From assembly GCF_964355755.1 (NCBI RefSeq), contig NC_092670.1:39045795-39109794 (forward strand): a stretch of 64,000 bases of DNA. The letters are read 5' to 3'. Shown one piece after another: positions 12,401-27,400 of the stretch. The notes beneath the pieces were generated by a model. That model was not told the origin of the DNA and made no database searches. It saw nothing but the letters and a program-made list of their open reading frames with translations. This DNA is from Antedon mediterranea. Its lineage: Eukaryota; Echinodermata; Crinoidea; Comatulida; Antedonidae. A program made the position numbers and the translations under genes. How positions within the stretch are numbered: position 1 is the first letter of the stretch; each line of letters begins with the position of its first letter.

Positions 12401-15400
12401 TGCTTAAATATGGTAGTGATATGACTTCATCATGTCCATATAAGGGCACATCACATTTGTTGTCACATAAAGTTTAATAGTGTGGACAGAGCTTTAGAAG
12501 GACTTGCTGCTGCAGTTTCTATATGTCTCTGATACCTACCTTGTACAGTAACAGTTAACTGGCACTGCACTGAATTCCCAGCGTTATCTGTAACTGTAAA
12601 GATAACTGTTGTTGGACCAATACCAAACTCGTCTGTATCCGGTGTCTTTGAGATGGTAGCCGATCCAGAGTTATCTGTGTAGGTTGGCATGCTGATTGAT
12701 ATTGTTGAGTAGTTTTTTCCGCTATCAGTATTTTCCGTTTCATTGGATGGACAATTTGTGATTACTGGATCTTCATAATCTAAACGTGAAAAAAAAACAA
12801 AAACAATTTAATTATTTAATAAAAAACAGATATTTCATTATTGTCTTTATTACAATCAATTGCACTGTAGCTTTTTATTACTTCCATTGTTACTATAAAT
12901 TGTATCGCATTCTTCAAAAACATTCTAAGTATCTATATATTAATACACACTATGTTTAATTGTTAAGAAACAAAATGAATAAACTATGAACAATAACATT
13001 AATAATAGATCATTAATCATTACCTATAACCGTAATTGTAAAATTGCATTCTCCCTGCAGGCCTGATACATCAAATGCAATATACGTGACCAGTGTCTCC
13101 CCAAGATTTAGACTTGAACCATTTACAAGTGACCCACTCAAATTGTGGACGCCGTAGTTATCGGTTACAATAACAGGATCCCACGTAACCGGAGATACGG
13201 TTGCCACGCCCACATCGGTAGAAATGTCAAATGAATCGGGACAGGTAAGAACTGGTGGCTCGGTGTCCGTCGCTGTTAGAAACAAATAGAATTTGTACGA
13301 AAAAATATAAAATACCATATATGGCATAAAATTATATGAGATACAATAACCATATTATTTATAGCATATTTTTATATTATTTATTATTATTTATATTTTT
13401 ATATTATCCACATTGTTAGCGATGTGGTTTAAATATGAAGAGGGTAGGTCAATTAAAAACACACAGATACGAAAGAAAAGAGGTATAGTTTGACAAATAT
13501 GTCCAAATATGGTAGTGATATGCCCATAAATGGTAGTGATATGACTTTATAATGTCCATATAAGGGCACATCACATTTTGTTATCACATAAAGTTTGATA
13601 GTGTAGACAAGGCTTTACATTACTAAACTTACGGAAAACAAAGATTTCAAATGAAATATAGGCTGTGTTGTTGTATGGATCAGTTGAGTTACAAGCAACC
13701 GTATAATTGCCGATTTCTAAAGCTGTTCCTGATTCCAAATTGCAAATAACTGTTACTGGTTGGTTTGAATTATCATCTGCTTCAGGAATTAGCCAATCAA
13801 CAACTACACTGCTTGCAGGATCAGCGAATGCAATCACAGCACTCATTTCATAGTTAGATATAACAGGAACCTCATTATCTGTAAAAGTACACAAATTATA
13901 TTTAATTTAAATTATGCAGGCAGTTAACTTTTGTACTCCTTATTTAAGTATTTTTAAAGAAGAATTACAAATTTGCCAAGTTGTATAGATGACAATAAGT
14001 TAAAGCTATAGTCAGCCGATATCTATTATACTGTATCAAAGTCATTTATACCTTCAACTGTAATAGTAAAGCATTCTCGAACTGCATTGTTTGAAAGATC
14101 AATCGCTACATAGCACACTTCTTGTTCTCCAATTTCTTGTTGCGTGCCAGGCTGGACGGTTGATGCTACAAACGCAACGTCTGAATTATCTGTAGCTGTT
14201 GGTGGCGTCCATGTTGGATTTGTGTAACTTTCTCCAGCGTCTGTGTCCACAGAAAAATCTACTGGTAGGTTCTCCAACACTGGTGGAATATTGTCTGTAA
14301 ATAATAATAAAAATAATAAATAAAAAGCAGTTTATGAATGTTCAAAAGTAAAGAAATTTCTTTCAATAAGAAGTTACGTCATGTGGAATATTGCCAAGGC
14401 CGTAGAGAGAGGTTAAAAACAGATGAGGCAAAGATGCTTTAATTATAATTATTAATATGAAATATAATGGTTTGTGCTGGGGAATTGGGGTGGGTGGTGA
14501 AAAATAAAAAATTTCAGAAGAGGTAAGCACCTTGTCTGCCTCATGCTGGCCCTGATTGCGTCCAATACAGAATTACTGTATTTACTACAAAAGTACTGCA
14601 TCCAATACATAATTACTGTATCAACTACAGAATTACTGCATCCAATATATAGTTACTGTATCAACTACAGAATTACTGAATCAACTACAGAATTACTATA
14701 TCAACTACAGAATTACTGCATCAACTACAGAATTACTGTATCAACTACAGAATTACTGTATCAACTACAGAATTACTGCATCAACTACAGAATTACTGCA
14801 TCAACTACAGAATTACTGCATCAACTACAGAATTACTGTATCAACTACAGAATTACTGTATCAACTACAGAATTACTGCATCCAATACATAATTACTGTA
14901 TCAACTACAGAATTACTGTATCAACTACAAAATGACTGCATCAACTACAGAATGACTGTATCAACTACAGAATGACTGTATCAACTACAGAATTACTGTA
15001 TCAACTACAGAATTTCTGCATCAACTACAGAATTACTGTATCAACTACAGAATTACTGTATCAACTACAGAATTACTGTATCAACTACAAAATGACTGCA
15101 TCAACTACAGAATGACTATTAACTACAGAATTACTGTATCAACTACAGAATTACTGTATCAACTACAGAATTACTGTATCAACTACAAAAGTACTGCATC
15201 CAATACAAAATTACTACAGAATTTATGCCTAAAGCTTGGTTCCCACTAGAACGTAACGCAAGGACGTAAACGCAACGCAAGTGAATTGACCAATCACAAG
15301 CGATGGCTTATTCGCTTGTGATTGCTAACTGTCTATAACTTCGCTTGTCATTGGTTAAAACGCTTGCGTTGCGTTTACGTCCTTGCGTTACGTTGTAGTG

Positions 15401-18400
15401 GGAACCACGCTTTAGAATCACTGACTGACTCACCTTCAATTGTGACAACAAAGGAACAATCGATAAAGTTGTCACTCGGATCGGTAAAAGTATATGTAAC
15501 AGTTGTTGAAATACCGTATCCAACTGGAAACGTGTCATTCGGCAAATTAGTGGATGTTGTTACTACTGAACCAGAGTTGTCCGTTGCAGTTGGTGGCGTC
15601 CACAAAACGCGAGGCATAGAGCCATAGTGATCGGTAGTGTTGGTGATGTCATCGGGACATGGTGTATCTATAACTGGAGGTTCATCATCTGATAGATAAA
15701 ATAAATAATAAATTATTAACTTTTCTCTTGACATATATCAAATTAATTACAAGATTGTGCACAATACATTGGTGCTATTACAAATTACAGAACCTCTATT
15801 AAATGGAAACCTTCAGGACCCAAAAAATTAGTGTAGCGTAAAATATATATTGCTCTATATTCATTCAACTGGAAAGTGTCCCTTTATTAGAGGTGTCTCC
15901 TGAATAGTGGTGTTCCAATGGAAGGGCCTACTTTATAAAGAAATAAAGTTATGTTTTAAGTCTTGAAATATTGTTTGATATTTGAAAATTAAAGGTGAAA
16001 TTAACTTGTAAGAACTCAAGCTTTATAGTATTGTATTAGCTCTTACCAGTAATCTCAACCTGGAATGTGCATACATCAACATTTCCAGATTCATCCGTTG
16101 CTGTATACGTAACATTAGTTATTCCAATGGGAAAGGAAGCTGGTGGGTCAGTACTTCCCGCCACAGTCACTGGTTGGTTAGAGTTATCTGTGTAGGTTGG
16201 TGGCGTCCATGTGATACTATTTGCCATGTCGTCCATATCATCAGTAGTGTTTGTGATGTCAGCAGGACAGTCCATTGTCACCGGTGGTTCATCATCTGCA
16301 AAATAAATGTACATAATTTATTTAATTAATTATCATGAAGACCATCACAATATTTATATATTTATTAATGATGAAACAAAGAAAGCATTTTTGTAATATA
16401 CCATTTGCATTCCAGCAAATAATTTTTTAAATTATTTCTTCTTTAAAGCTGTCTACACTATCAAACTAGTTTGACAAACAATGTGCACATAGTGATATAT
16501 GGTAATGATATGACATCATCATGTCCATATATGGCCACATCACATCTTGTTGTCACATAAAGTGTAGATATAGTAGATAGTGTAGACATAGCTTTATACA
16601 GTAGCATTTAGTCACATACATTCATATACTGTAAACAAAATGGTTGTTTGTAAGAGGAAGATTAAGCCTGTTTTCCTGTCGACGTTATTCGACGCTATCG
16701 TCGTTGATCGTTAATAGTTTAACGACGATCGTTTGAAAACGATCAAGTTGAAATGATAACGATAGCAAGTACCTTTTCCTGTAAATCGTTAACATTTCAA
16801 TGTTAACGTAGAAGATCGCCGATTATTGTTAACGATAGCGTCGACTGAAGTCGACAGGAAAACAGGCTTTATGTGTTTAATTCTTGAACAGCCTGCATAA
16901 CCTGTTTTGATTAATTTACATTTTAAATTGAAATTGTTTATGGCATGCTGATCTATGTTTATACATATATATATATTTTTATTTGTATTTTTATTATTTT
17001 ATTTTCTGTTTTTTATGTTGTATGTTTTATGTTTCAAAACTGTTAGTGGTGGTATTTATCACTGTTGGTTTTGATTGAATAAAATAAATAATCAGCATTA
17101 CATTGGCATCCCTACATGAGCTGTTTATAATTCAGTCACACAAATAAATTTTAGAGTAATTCATATAACATGAAAAACAACACAAGAAACAATTAATATA
17201 AATGTCAAATTGATTGGTAATAAAGTCAATTAAACAATCAAAACAATACAATACCTGTGATATTGATATAGAATGAGCATGTGGCCTCATTTCCAGATGG
17301 ATCAGTAAATGTGTAGACGACTGTATGCTCTCCAATTTCAAAATTATCTCCAGGACTGAAATTATTTGCCTGCGTTGGCGTACCATTGTTATCAGTTGCT
17401 GTTGGTTCATTCCATGTTACTGAAGTATAATTTTGATTTGATTCCGTTGTTTCTGTTATATTATCAGGACAGTCTGCAATTACTGGATATTCTGGATCTG
17501 AAAATTTGATACAAATACTTTTTTTAGATTATGTTTCATAATTCAAATAATAAATAATTCAGATTTTAAAGTTTTCTTTATGATTTTAAGACACAATCGT
17601 GAGAATAATGAGAATAACATACCAGTTATAGTCACAGTGAAGGTACACATTTCAACGTTGCCAGAGTTGTCAGTCACTGTTACCGTAACATTTGTGTCGC
17701 CGATTTCGAAATCAGTTCCAGATGGAGGGGAGGATGTGACATCAGCTACTCCATCATTATCACTGCTTGTTGGAGTAGACCATGTAACAGAGACTGTGTT
17801 ATCACCAGTAGCTGTGTCCATTGATGCAATTGTAGGACATGTCACATTTGGATTCTGTTGATCTTAAAATGTGAAGAAAGCGAGTTAGTTATCATTAAGA
17901 AAATAATAATGTATTTGAGTTTACCCCTATACTTAAAAATCCCTACCCTTAACACCCCCAACTTGCCCACCACAAATGTTACCTTGATTTTCACTATCAT
18001 ACTTGACATTGAGTTTTGAATTTCCTAGGCCTACTACTATATGTAAATTTAGTCTAAAGTTGTATAGACGTCACTCGTCAGATCAGTCTCAACAAAATTA
18101 TGGCAGAATGCCTGAGCTAATAATAGGTAAAAAATATAGCTTTTTCTAGCTGCAAACTTCATTTTGAATGTTATTTTGCCCTATACACCACTTCCCCATT
18201 TTAAAATAAAATAAATGGATTTGAAATTCATTATCATAGATGGAAAAAAACAACAAAATGACATAATATATAGTGCATTTGGGTTTTTGAAACAACTTAC
18301 CTGTAATGTTGACAAGAAAATAACATACAGCTGTGTTTCCAGAAATATCAGTAGCCAAATATGTGACATTGGTAACCCCAATGGCAAACATGAACGGAGA

Positions 18401-21400
18401 GGTGTGAGATTCGTTAACATCTGGTACACCATTATTGTCAGTTGCTGTAGGAGCAGTCCAGCTTTGCTCGGAAGTGTTCTCATCAAAATCAGTAGTGTTG
18501 TCAATATCGGTAGGGCAATTTTGGAACTCTGGTGGTTCATCATCTAAAACAATAATGGCATTTCTTATAAACCGGGCAATTAACACCTATTTTAGTGGAG
18601 CAGTAGCTTGGTGGTTAATGTGCTTGCCTACCAATCCCAATGCCCAGGGTTCAATCCTAACCAAGTGTCAGGGTTGCAATTTTTTCTAATCCAATCTCTT
18701 AAACATTTATTCAATGAAAGTAATATCAATCTATCAGTACCTGAAATTGTTACAGTAAATATGCATTGGGCGAGATTTCCAGATCCATCAGTAAAGTTAT
18801 ATTCCACTGTCGTCATCCCAAATTCAAAGACATCATTTGATGAATGAGATGACATCATCATTGGTTCTTCATATGAATTGTCAGTGGCTGTCGGTTCTGT
18901 CCAGTTGACGTTACTGGTATTTGTTCCCATATCTGCCATTTGTGTCATGTCAGCTGAACAGTTCATAATACTTGGAACTTCATCATCTATATTAAACATA
19001 TACTTATCATTAGCAGTAATAACAAAATGGGGATTGTAAAGTTAATGTGTAACAGCTTGTTAACCAACCACTCCTCATCTTATGGTCTATTGTGCATGAT
19101 TTACAGTTAATATAATTGCAATACTTCTGGTTTTAAAGGGGAGTTTGCCTACCTATAACCAATACATCAAAAGTACAGGTTGCTTCATTGCCAGCTCCAT
19201 CTGTAGCTGTGGCTGTCACTGTAACAGTTCCAATGTAAAATTCATCATTTGGATTGTGTGAACTAGCAATTGTGGGTGTAGCTAATGAGTTGTCTGTTGC
19301 TACTAGCATGTCCCATGTTATAGTTGTGTAATTAACCATGGCATCAGTAGTTCCGTTTAATTCACCTGGACAATTTGTAAACTCTGGAGGTTCAAGATCT
19401 ACAAAAAAAAATATGCATAAGAAGTAGTGTTAAGTTATCTATGCTTCAATTAAATGCAAATATATAAAAAAGTTTATGATTGTGGACGTAACAATAAAAT
19501 TGGCACAACATTGACATACTTGGTTTATGGTTCTGGACACATCTCCTCAGATAAGTACCTTTATTCCCATAATCCTGTTGTATTTGTCTCATCATCGGCA
19601 TGGATTTGAGAACATTTTATTTAAAATATCATTATATCATGTAATAGAAATATTTGATTAACATTAAAAAACTGATTTGTGTTTAAAACATTTAGCTTTA
19701 CCTTCAATTGTGACAAAAAATGTGCAGTTAGCCTCATTCCCAGCCGCATCCGACGCAGTAAAAGTGACAGCTGTGTCACCAAAATTGAACATTGAACCCG
19801 AAGGAATGTCAAAACTTTGAGAAGTTACATTAACGTTGTCAGTTACAGTTGCTGTGTAGTTTACTATAGCTGTTGCGGCACCCTCAGTTGAGTTGGCGGT
19901 TACATTACTTGGGCAAGTAACAACAGGATCCTCAGTATCTTGAATAAAATAAATTTATTTTGCATAAAATTAAAGATGCATTATTCCCAATCAGTGATGA
20001 ATAAAGGCTATTGATTTGACCCCTTTTGAATCTGCCGATGAACGTAAACATAAAACAATTGTAGGAAATGTAGAGAATCCTATTCAATGAATCAATGAAT
20101 AGAATTGTACATAATGAAATAAAGGTTTTATGAAGGTTATTCAAAAGCTTATATGCAAATGATATTCAAATGATATGCAAATCTCTATATAATGAATGAA
20201 TTAAAGCCATAACCAATAATGGTTAGCAGTTTCTTATCACAAAGTGAATGTACACAAAGATATCAATTCAAAAGTTTGAAAAATGTTTCCTTACCAATAA
20301 TTGTTATAAAAAATGTACAATATCCAGTGTTCATTGCTGCATCTGTAGCGTAATACTCCACCTCTGTAGTTCCGAGTTGAAATGTATATGTATTAGGAAA
20401 AATATTATTATAAATAGGAATTGTCCCAGGTACGTTATCATTGAATGCTGGTGGCGTCCATGCGACATTAACCTTTGTACTCACTCCCATATCCGTACTG
20501 TAGGTGCTATTACCTGGACAGCTAGTAGGTATTGGAGCTTCAATATCTATAAATAAGTAAGTACTGTACATTGGCATATATTTGGAATGGTTTTCAGTAT
20601 TTAATAAGGATTAATAATATAATAATGTTTCTATTTCTTGTTACAGATATACAGTATATAAATGAATAAATATGTATTGAATTTACAAGATTGATTTTGT
20701 AGATGTTTTTTGCTTGCTATTAAAACTTTGATAACTAATTCATTTGTATTGTTAGTAATGCCTTGTCTTTTAAAAATCATACAAATTGCAATCCTCAATA
20801 CATTCAGGGGTGCTGTAGGTGTGCTGTTTGTATTTTGGTGTGTAGAAGTTTACCAAATTAAGGCACATTGTAAATCGCACTCCTCAAGGGCAGTTTAGGA
20901 GTGTGTTAGGTGAGTGATTGCACTCACTCGCCTTAAAAGACAAGGCCTGGTTAGTTATACATTTTACACTGTAAATGGTGTCAGGGTCCTTATACTATAC
21001 TTACCAATAATTGTAACTATGAATTCACATGAGGCTAAATTTCCTGAAGGGTCTGTGAAATTATATGTAACTGTAGTGTTATCCAGATCAAATGTTGAGC
21101 CATTTGTGTGTGACTGAGAGACAGAAACAGTTCCCGAGTTATCCGTTGCTGTTGGTTCTGTCCAGTAGGTTACTCGATCTGGTTCGCCCTCGTCTGTTGG
21201 CAATGTGAAATCTTCAGGACAATCACTCACAATCGGGGCCTCAGTATCTATTAATTAAGTTTAAATCAACATCAAACAATTAATTTAATTTCAGTTGTCA
21301 ACTTTACCACACATTTTTAAGTTACAAAAGTTACGAAGTTCATTTTCTTTTACAGAGAACTAAGCCAAAATTAAGCTTTACAAGTTGTTATAAAGGCATT

Positions 21401-24400
21401 CGTACAGGTACTGTAGAGATCTCATGAAATAGACTGTTGGCTTTGACGCAAAACTCAAGCAAGTTTCAAGTCCATAATCAGGCCTATTTACCATTACTTC
21501 CATTGCCGGTCTGAAAGAAATTCAGGCAAAATAACACATACAGTATATTGGTCTATTGACATACCTTCAACGGTTATGTTAAATGTACAGTTTTCCATGT
21601 TACCACTTGGATCAGTTGCTTGATAAGAGACAACTGTGGTACCAATTGAAAAGGTGCTTCCATTCATATAATCTACAGCTAGATCAACATTGCCATTACT
21701 GTTATCACTGGTAGCTGGTGAACTCCATGTAACAGACGTGTCTAGTTGTCCTGCATCAGCACCAACAGTTAAATCCGCTGGACAGTTTATAACTGGTTTT
21801 TCAATATCTTAATATTTAAAAAAAAACATTTTTCACTGTGAGTTTATTGCAATTATTTGTTTATTATTATTATATAGAACAGTTTTTCAATTAAGCAAAA
21901 AAGTCAATATTTTCAGCCCATTGGGAGGTTCAATAAGTTATATAGAAATAATACTAAGAAAAAGAATACATACCTGTAATGTTGACAATGAACATGCATT
22001 CATTCATATTCATATTTGCATCAGTAAATGTAAAAGTAACAGTTTCAACTCCAATACCAAATCCATCACCTGACATTGCTGTTTGAACTGTTGTAAAGAA
22101 ACCACTGTTGTCTTCAGCAACAGGTGGCAACCATGTGATGTTTGCATAGGGTAGACCAGGTTCAGTGTTATTGTGTATATCGTCTGGGCAGAAATCTACT
22201 TCTGGGTCTTCAAAATCTGAAAATGATTATTATGATACATTATATTTCACAAATTAAATTAGTTCAACCATATTTTTATACATACATCAACTATAAGAAC
22301 AATTTTGTGACCTGTACCTACCATTAATAGTTATATTGAAGGAGCAAGAGTCTTCATTTGAGTATATATCTTCAAATGAATAAGTTACTTCATGTACTCC
22401 AATTTCGAAAACGGTTGGAATGGTATGACTTTCTGTTACAGTAACCATTTCGTAGGAATTATCCATAAATGTTGGATACTGCCACGTAACATTTGTAGAG
22501 TTTGCATTCATAGATGTGTTGACATTAAAACTTGCTGGACAATTGAATGTTGGTGGCTCATCATCTGCAATATTAAAGAATAGTACATTCAACGGTTGCT
22601 TTTGATTTCTGACAAAAACATGACGGGAAGCCACAGGACGGTTCTCATGACTAATTTGTGCATGAGCTTTAATAAAGTGGACGGAGCTTAGCATGAAATT
22701 CAGTCGTCTTAATTTTTTGAGGACGATAAAGCTGCCATTTTTGGTGTTTAATTGGTGTTTAATTGATGTTTAATAAATGTTTAATTGTGGGATGTGTACT
22801 GAAAAAAAATCTATTTTGTACGAGCTAACCTGTTACGTTTACTGTAAAATTACAAGTTGCAGTATTTTCATATATATCTTCAGCTGTGTATGTCACCAAA
22901 GTTTCACCAATGTAGAAATCACTACCACTACTGTGTGTTGAGACAAGGCTTCCTAAGGCTGTATTGTCATCTGCTGTGGGTTCTGTCCAGGTGGCAGCAG
23001 TGTAGTTCACACCAGAAGACGTTGTCAGATTCTGATCAGGAGGACAGCCACTAATCACAGGAGGTTCCTTGTCTGTAAAATTATTTTGAAACTGTTAGTG
23101 GCGATATAACATAAATCTATTAAATATACATAATATTTAATTGTTCAGTACTATTGAGCAACATGAACTGAATACAAATTTTGTGAATTTTTATTATCAT
23201 TTTTTTTCTTTAATATACTGTGCACATTTGTATTTATGAAACATGTACAACCTGGCAAGATGGACAGGTATCTGTTGTGCCACATCCATATTTACCACTG
23301 CTATTATCTACCTAACCTTTTTTTTCCTATCACCTTATGTAAATTTGGAAAAAAAAACCCCTTTATTATAAAACCCAAAATCAGGATTCACCCCAGCTCC
23401 TGAATTTTTTTCCTTTAATTGACAATTTACATCTTTTTTTTTTGGTATTATTATTTTTGTTGTTTTTTGCCACTTTGTTAAAACCTAGTAGTAATGACAT
23501 TTACCTTCAATTATGATATAGAATGTACAAGAAGCTGTGTTCCCTGCAGTATCTTCAGCTGTGTAGGTTTGCTCATATGGCACACTACCTGTAATAGCAA
23601 TACTTATAGGAGGAGTACCGGCAGGACTTGCTACTGGACTTGTAGGCAGAAGTTCTACATTGTCAGTGGGTACAGGTACTATCCAATCTGGAGAACCTGA
23701 CCCTAACCCAGGTGCTGTTTCTGCTGTTATATTATCAGGACATGTAATATTAGGATTTTCCTGATCTGAAAGAGAATTAAACTAATGATTAAACTAATGT
23801 ATATACAGTAATGGCCATAAAAAAGCAATAAATACATAAATCAAAGATTTATAATTCTCTTTTTATTGTTATTTTAATATAGAGTAATTGTCTCTTGAAA
23901 TTAAATGCCATAAATATCATGTTAAAAAGACACTTTAAAACATTTTTCTACTGCAGTTACTGCAGTGACTAAATTGTTAAAAATTTGTTTCAATGTAGTT
24001 TATGAGTTATATGCAATAAACAGTGCATATAATATTTAAAAAAAGCTTTCTAAATAATTGCATAAATATGTTTACGAGGAAACAAAATTTAGTTAGTAGA
24101 ATCATATTGACATGATCTTTAAAATTGACACACCTTCAACTGTAATGACAAATTCACAGGTTGCATTGTTATCGGAATCATCATAAGCGACGTACACAAC
24201 AGTGAATTCAGAAATATTGTAAATCTTATTTGGATAATAATTCTGTACAGTTCTGTTTACACCATTGTTGTCCATGGCAACAGGTTCAACCCAAGACACA
24301 ACCGCTGTTGCTAATCCGGGATCTGTTCCAACAGTAAACGATTCAGTACAGTTTTCAAAATAAGGCGATTCCAAATCTAATAAAAGAAAAAAACATGAAA

Positions 24401-27400
24401 ATCAAACATAGGAACTCAAATGATAAGGGCAGTGGTGCTAACTAGCATCAGGGCCTGGCTAACTAGCATCAGGGCCTGGCTAACTAGCACCAGGGCCTGG
24501 CTAACTAGCATCAGGGCCTGGCTAACTGGCATTAGGGCCTGGCTAACTGGCATCAGGGCCTGGCTAACTGGCATCAGGGCCTGGCTAACTGGCATCAGGG
24601 CCTGGCTAACTGGCATCAGGGACTGGCTAACTGGCATCAGGGACTGGCTAACTGGCATCAGGGACTGGCTAACTGGCATCAGGGACTGGCTAACTGGCAT
24701 CAGGGCCTGGCTAACTGGCATCAGGGACTGGCTAACTGGCATCAGGGACTGGCTAACTAGCATCAGGGCCTGGCTAACTAGCATCAGGGCCTGGCTAACT
24801 GGCATCAGGGACTGGGTAACTGGCATCAGGGACTGGGTAACTAGCATCAGGGCCTGGCTAACTAGCATCAGGGACTGGGTAACTGGCATCAGGGACTGGG
24901 TAACTAGCATCAGGGACTGGGTAACTAGTAACTGGTATCTGGGTTGTCTAACAGAGGAGTAACTAGCACAGACTAATTAGATTGTATTTTCCAATATTTA
25001 CCTCTAACAGTTACTGTAAATGTACACGTAGCCTCATTGCCATAAAAATCAATTGCTGTATATGTTATAACAAATGTTCCAATATCAAACTCGTCACCAC
25101 TCATCTTTGGAGAAGACGAAAGTGATACGGCCAAGCCAGAATTGTCAGATACTTCAGCTTCCGTCCAGTTGACAAAAGCGGTTGAACTTTCATTTCCAAG
25201 CATAATAAGTGTATCATTTGGACAGGTAAGATCCGGCATAACATCATCTATAACAGAAAGAAAAAACTATGTAATGCTATACTGCATATAATACACTGAT
25301 GTTACACAAATGTAAACAGTAAAATAACCTTTATAAATGAAAAATATATAGTATAAAATGGTATTTGTTCAAGTTTGGAGAGTGGTGTTTGAATGTAAAT
25401 CACTTCAAGAAATGTTTATGGGCGCGCTTGTTAAACCGTGGTTCGATGCCATGTTACCGAAGCAATGTAAGAAATGGAATTTCCAATAATTGTGTTTTCC
25501 CCTGCGTGAAACCAAACCAGCTTAGCTGTGCTTCAATTTAGTTGCCATAGACTTTGATCTGGTTCATCATGCATACTGTTGCATCATCGATTCTCACTTA
25601 TGATTACCTATATAATACAGCAGTTATGTTCCATTCTAGTGGGAACCATACATACAGTAACACAGTTAATAATGTATAAATTAATTACCTATAATTTCAA
25701 TGTTAAAAGAACATGTAGTGTTCACATTGCCCGAACCATCTGTAGCATTAACATAAACGGTGTGATTTCCAATAGACAATGTTGCGCCTTGCTGTATACT
25801 GGTGGTGATGTTAGGGTCTACACCAGAGTTATCTGTAGCTGTAGTAGTTGGTGTCCACATTACAGATGTAGAATCAGCTGTGGTGTCTGTGTAGTCCACA
25901 AAATCGCTAGGACACAACGTAATTATTGGTGCTTCATTATCTGGAACACGACAAAATAAATTACAATTATTAAAATAAATGTTTTCAGTAAATACTTCAC
26001 TTATCTAGAAATCTTTCTGATATTTTTGCTTGAACCTCACAGTTAAAGCTCTGTTGAGCTCTGTCTACACCATCAACCTAGTTTAATAAAAAAAATCTGA
26101 TGTGCTTAAATATTTTTTCCTGATAGGTTTCGAAACGTATTGTAAGTTCGCTTATACTATTTTTGGTTGTTCAAAAAGAAAATTTTATGTAGTGCTTAAA
26201 TATGTTAATAATATGCCCAAATATGGTAGTGATATGTCCATACAGTATGGGCACATCACATTTTTTGTTTGATAGTTTAGACAGTGCTTAAAATTTATTC
26301 TTTGTACTGTTGTTAAAATTTGTCCTTAAAATTGGTATCTTTACATAAATTGAAAAAAACTGAAGAAAATACATTTAAAATACTTAAATACATTTACAAT
26401 ACATATCAATTTTGAATCATAGATAAAAATTGTATACCTTCAACAGTAATGGTAAAAGTACATGTTGTATTAACATTATCATATGGATCAGTGGCTGTGT
26501 ACTGTACTACTGTTTCACCAGCTGGGAATTCAAACATGGTTTGGTTGTGAGAGCCAACGATGTCTGGTATAGCTCCCGAGTTGTCTGTAGCTGTTGGTTC
26601 CATCCAGGTTGCCATGCCTGTAGGTTCTCCCTCTGTTGTGTTAACTGACTGATCATCAGGACACATTGTAAACACTGGGGCTTCTTCATCTGCAATTAAA
26701 AACAAAAATCAACATCTTCAGTCCAATAATAAACAGACATGAATGGTCATTACTGCAGTAAAGTTCAGTTTTAATGCAGTACAGTGCCGGTACTAGTATA
26801 ATAGGTGTTTTAAATGCAGGTTCAAAGATACACTTCACTTATGTAAACCTAATGTTTCAAAACCAGCCACTGTTTTCTATATGGCAACATTTTCTCTTTC
26901 ATCTACTCGTCTTTGGAGACTAGATAGCATGGATAGCTAGGCCATGCTTGCACCAGAGCATGCTAGCTGTAGTATAGTAGGGATAGGGCCTAAAAACTAA
27001 CCTGTGTGATGTGTAGGCTAGGCTAGATAGAGGCTAGCTCTAGGGCCCTAACTTACGGAAAAGTATATAGGCTAACCTATAGTTACGTACTACTACGCAT
27101 ACACCATACCTTAGTTCCTGTTCTAATGTAAATACTAATTATAAATGAAAGTTTCGTGTATGACTTAAAATACAACGTTTTTAAATGTTGTGTTTATTTT
27201 GTAAACATGCTTGACGCGTGTGCGGAATAATTTGTAAAAACTTACAGCGCCCTCATTGGAAAATTGTATTACTCGCTTGCACACGATTTTTCCTCGCGCC
27301 TTGCTGTATTTTGAGTTATATCGGACCATCAACATTACTTTTACTTAAATGATCTCTTTGCGAAACTGTACTACATACCTGTGACATATATGTTAAATAA

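Noticed and set aside
14543-14935. 130-codon repetitive open frame.
   Set aside because: Product of the 20-bp minisatellite in an intron; no splice or start context.
14560-15225. Regular repeats, considered as a CRISPR array.
   Set aside because: The units are head-to-tail with no unique spacers, and the surrounding genes are spliced animal genes.
17132-17410. 92-codon minus-strand open frame.
   Set aside because: Out-of-frame shadow of the HYR 30 exon at 17255-17497.
24416-24962. Heptad-repeat proteins on both strands (164 and 180 codons).
   Set aside because: The 21-bp minisatellite keeps frames open; no start context, no flanking splice sites, and it lies in an intron.
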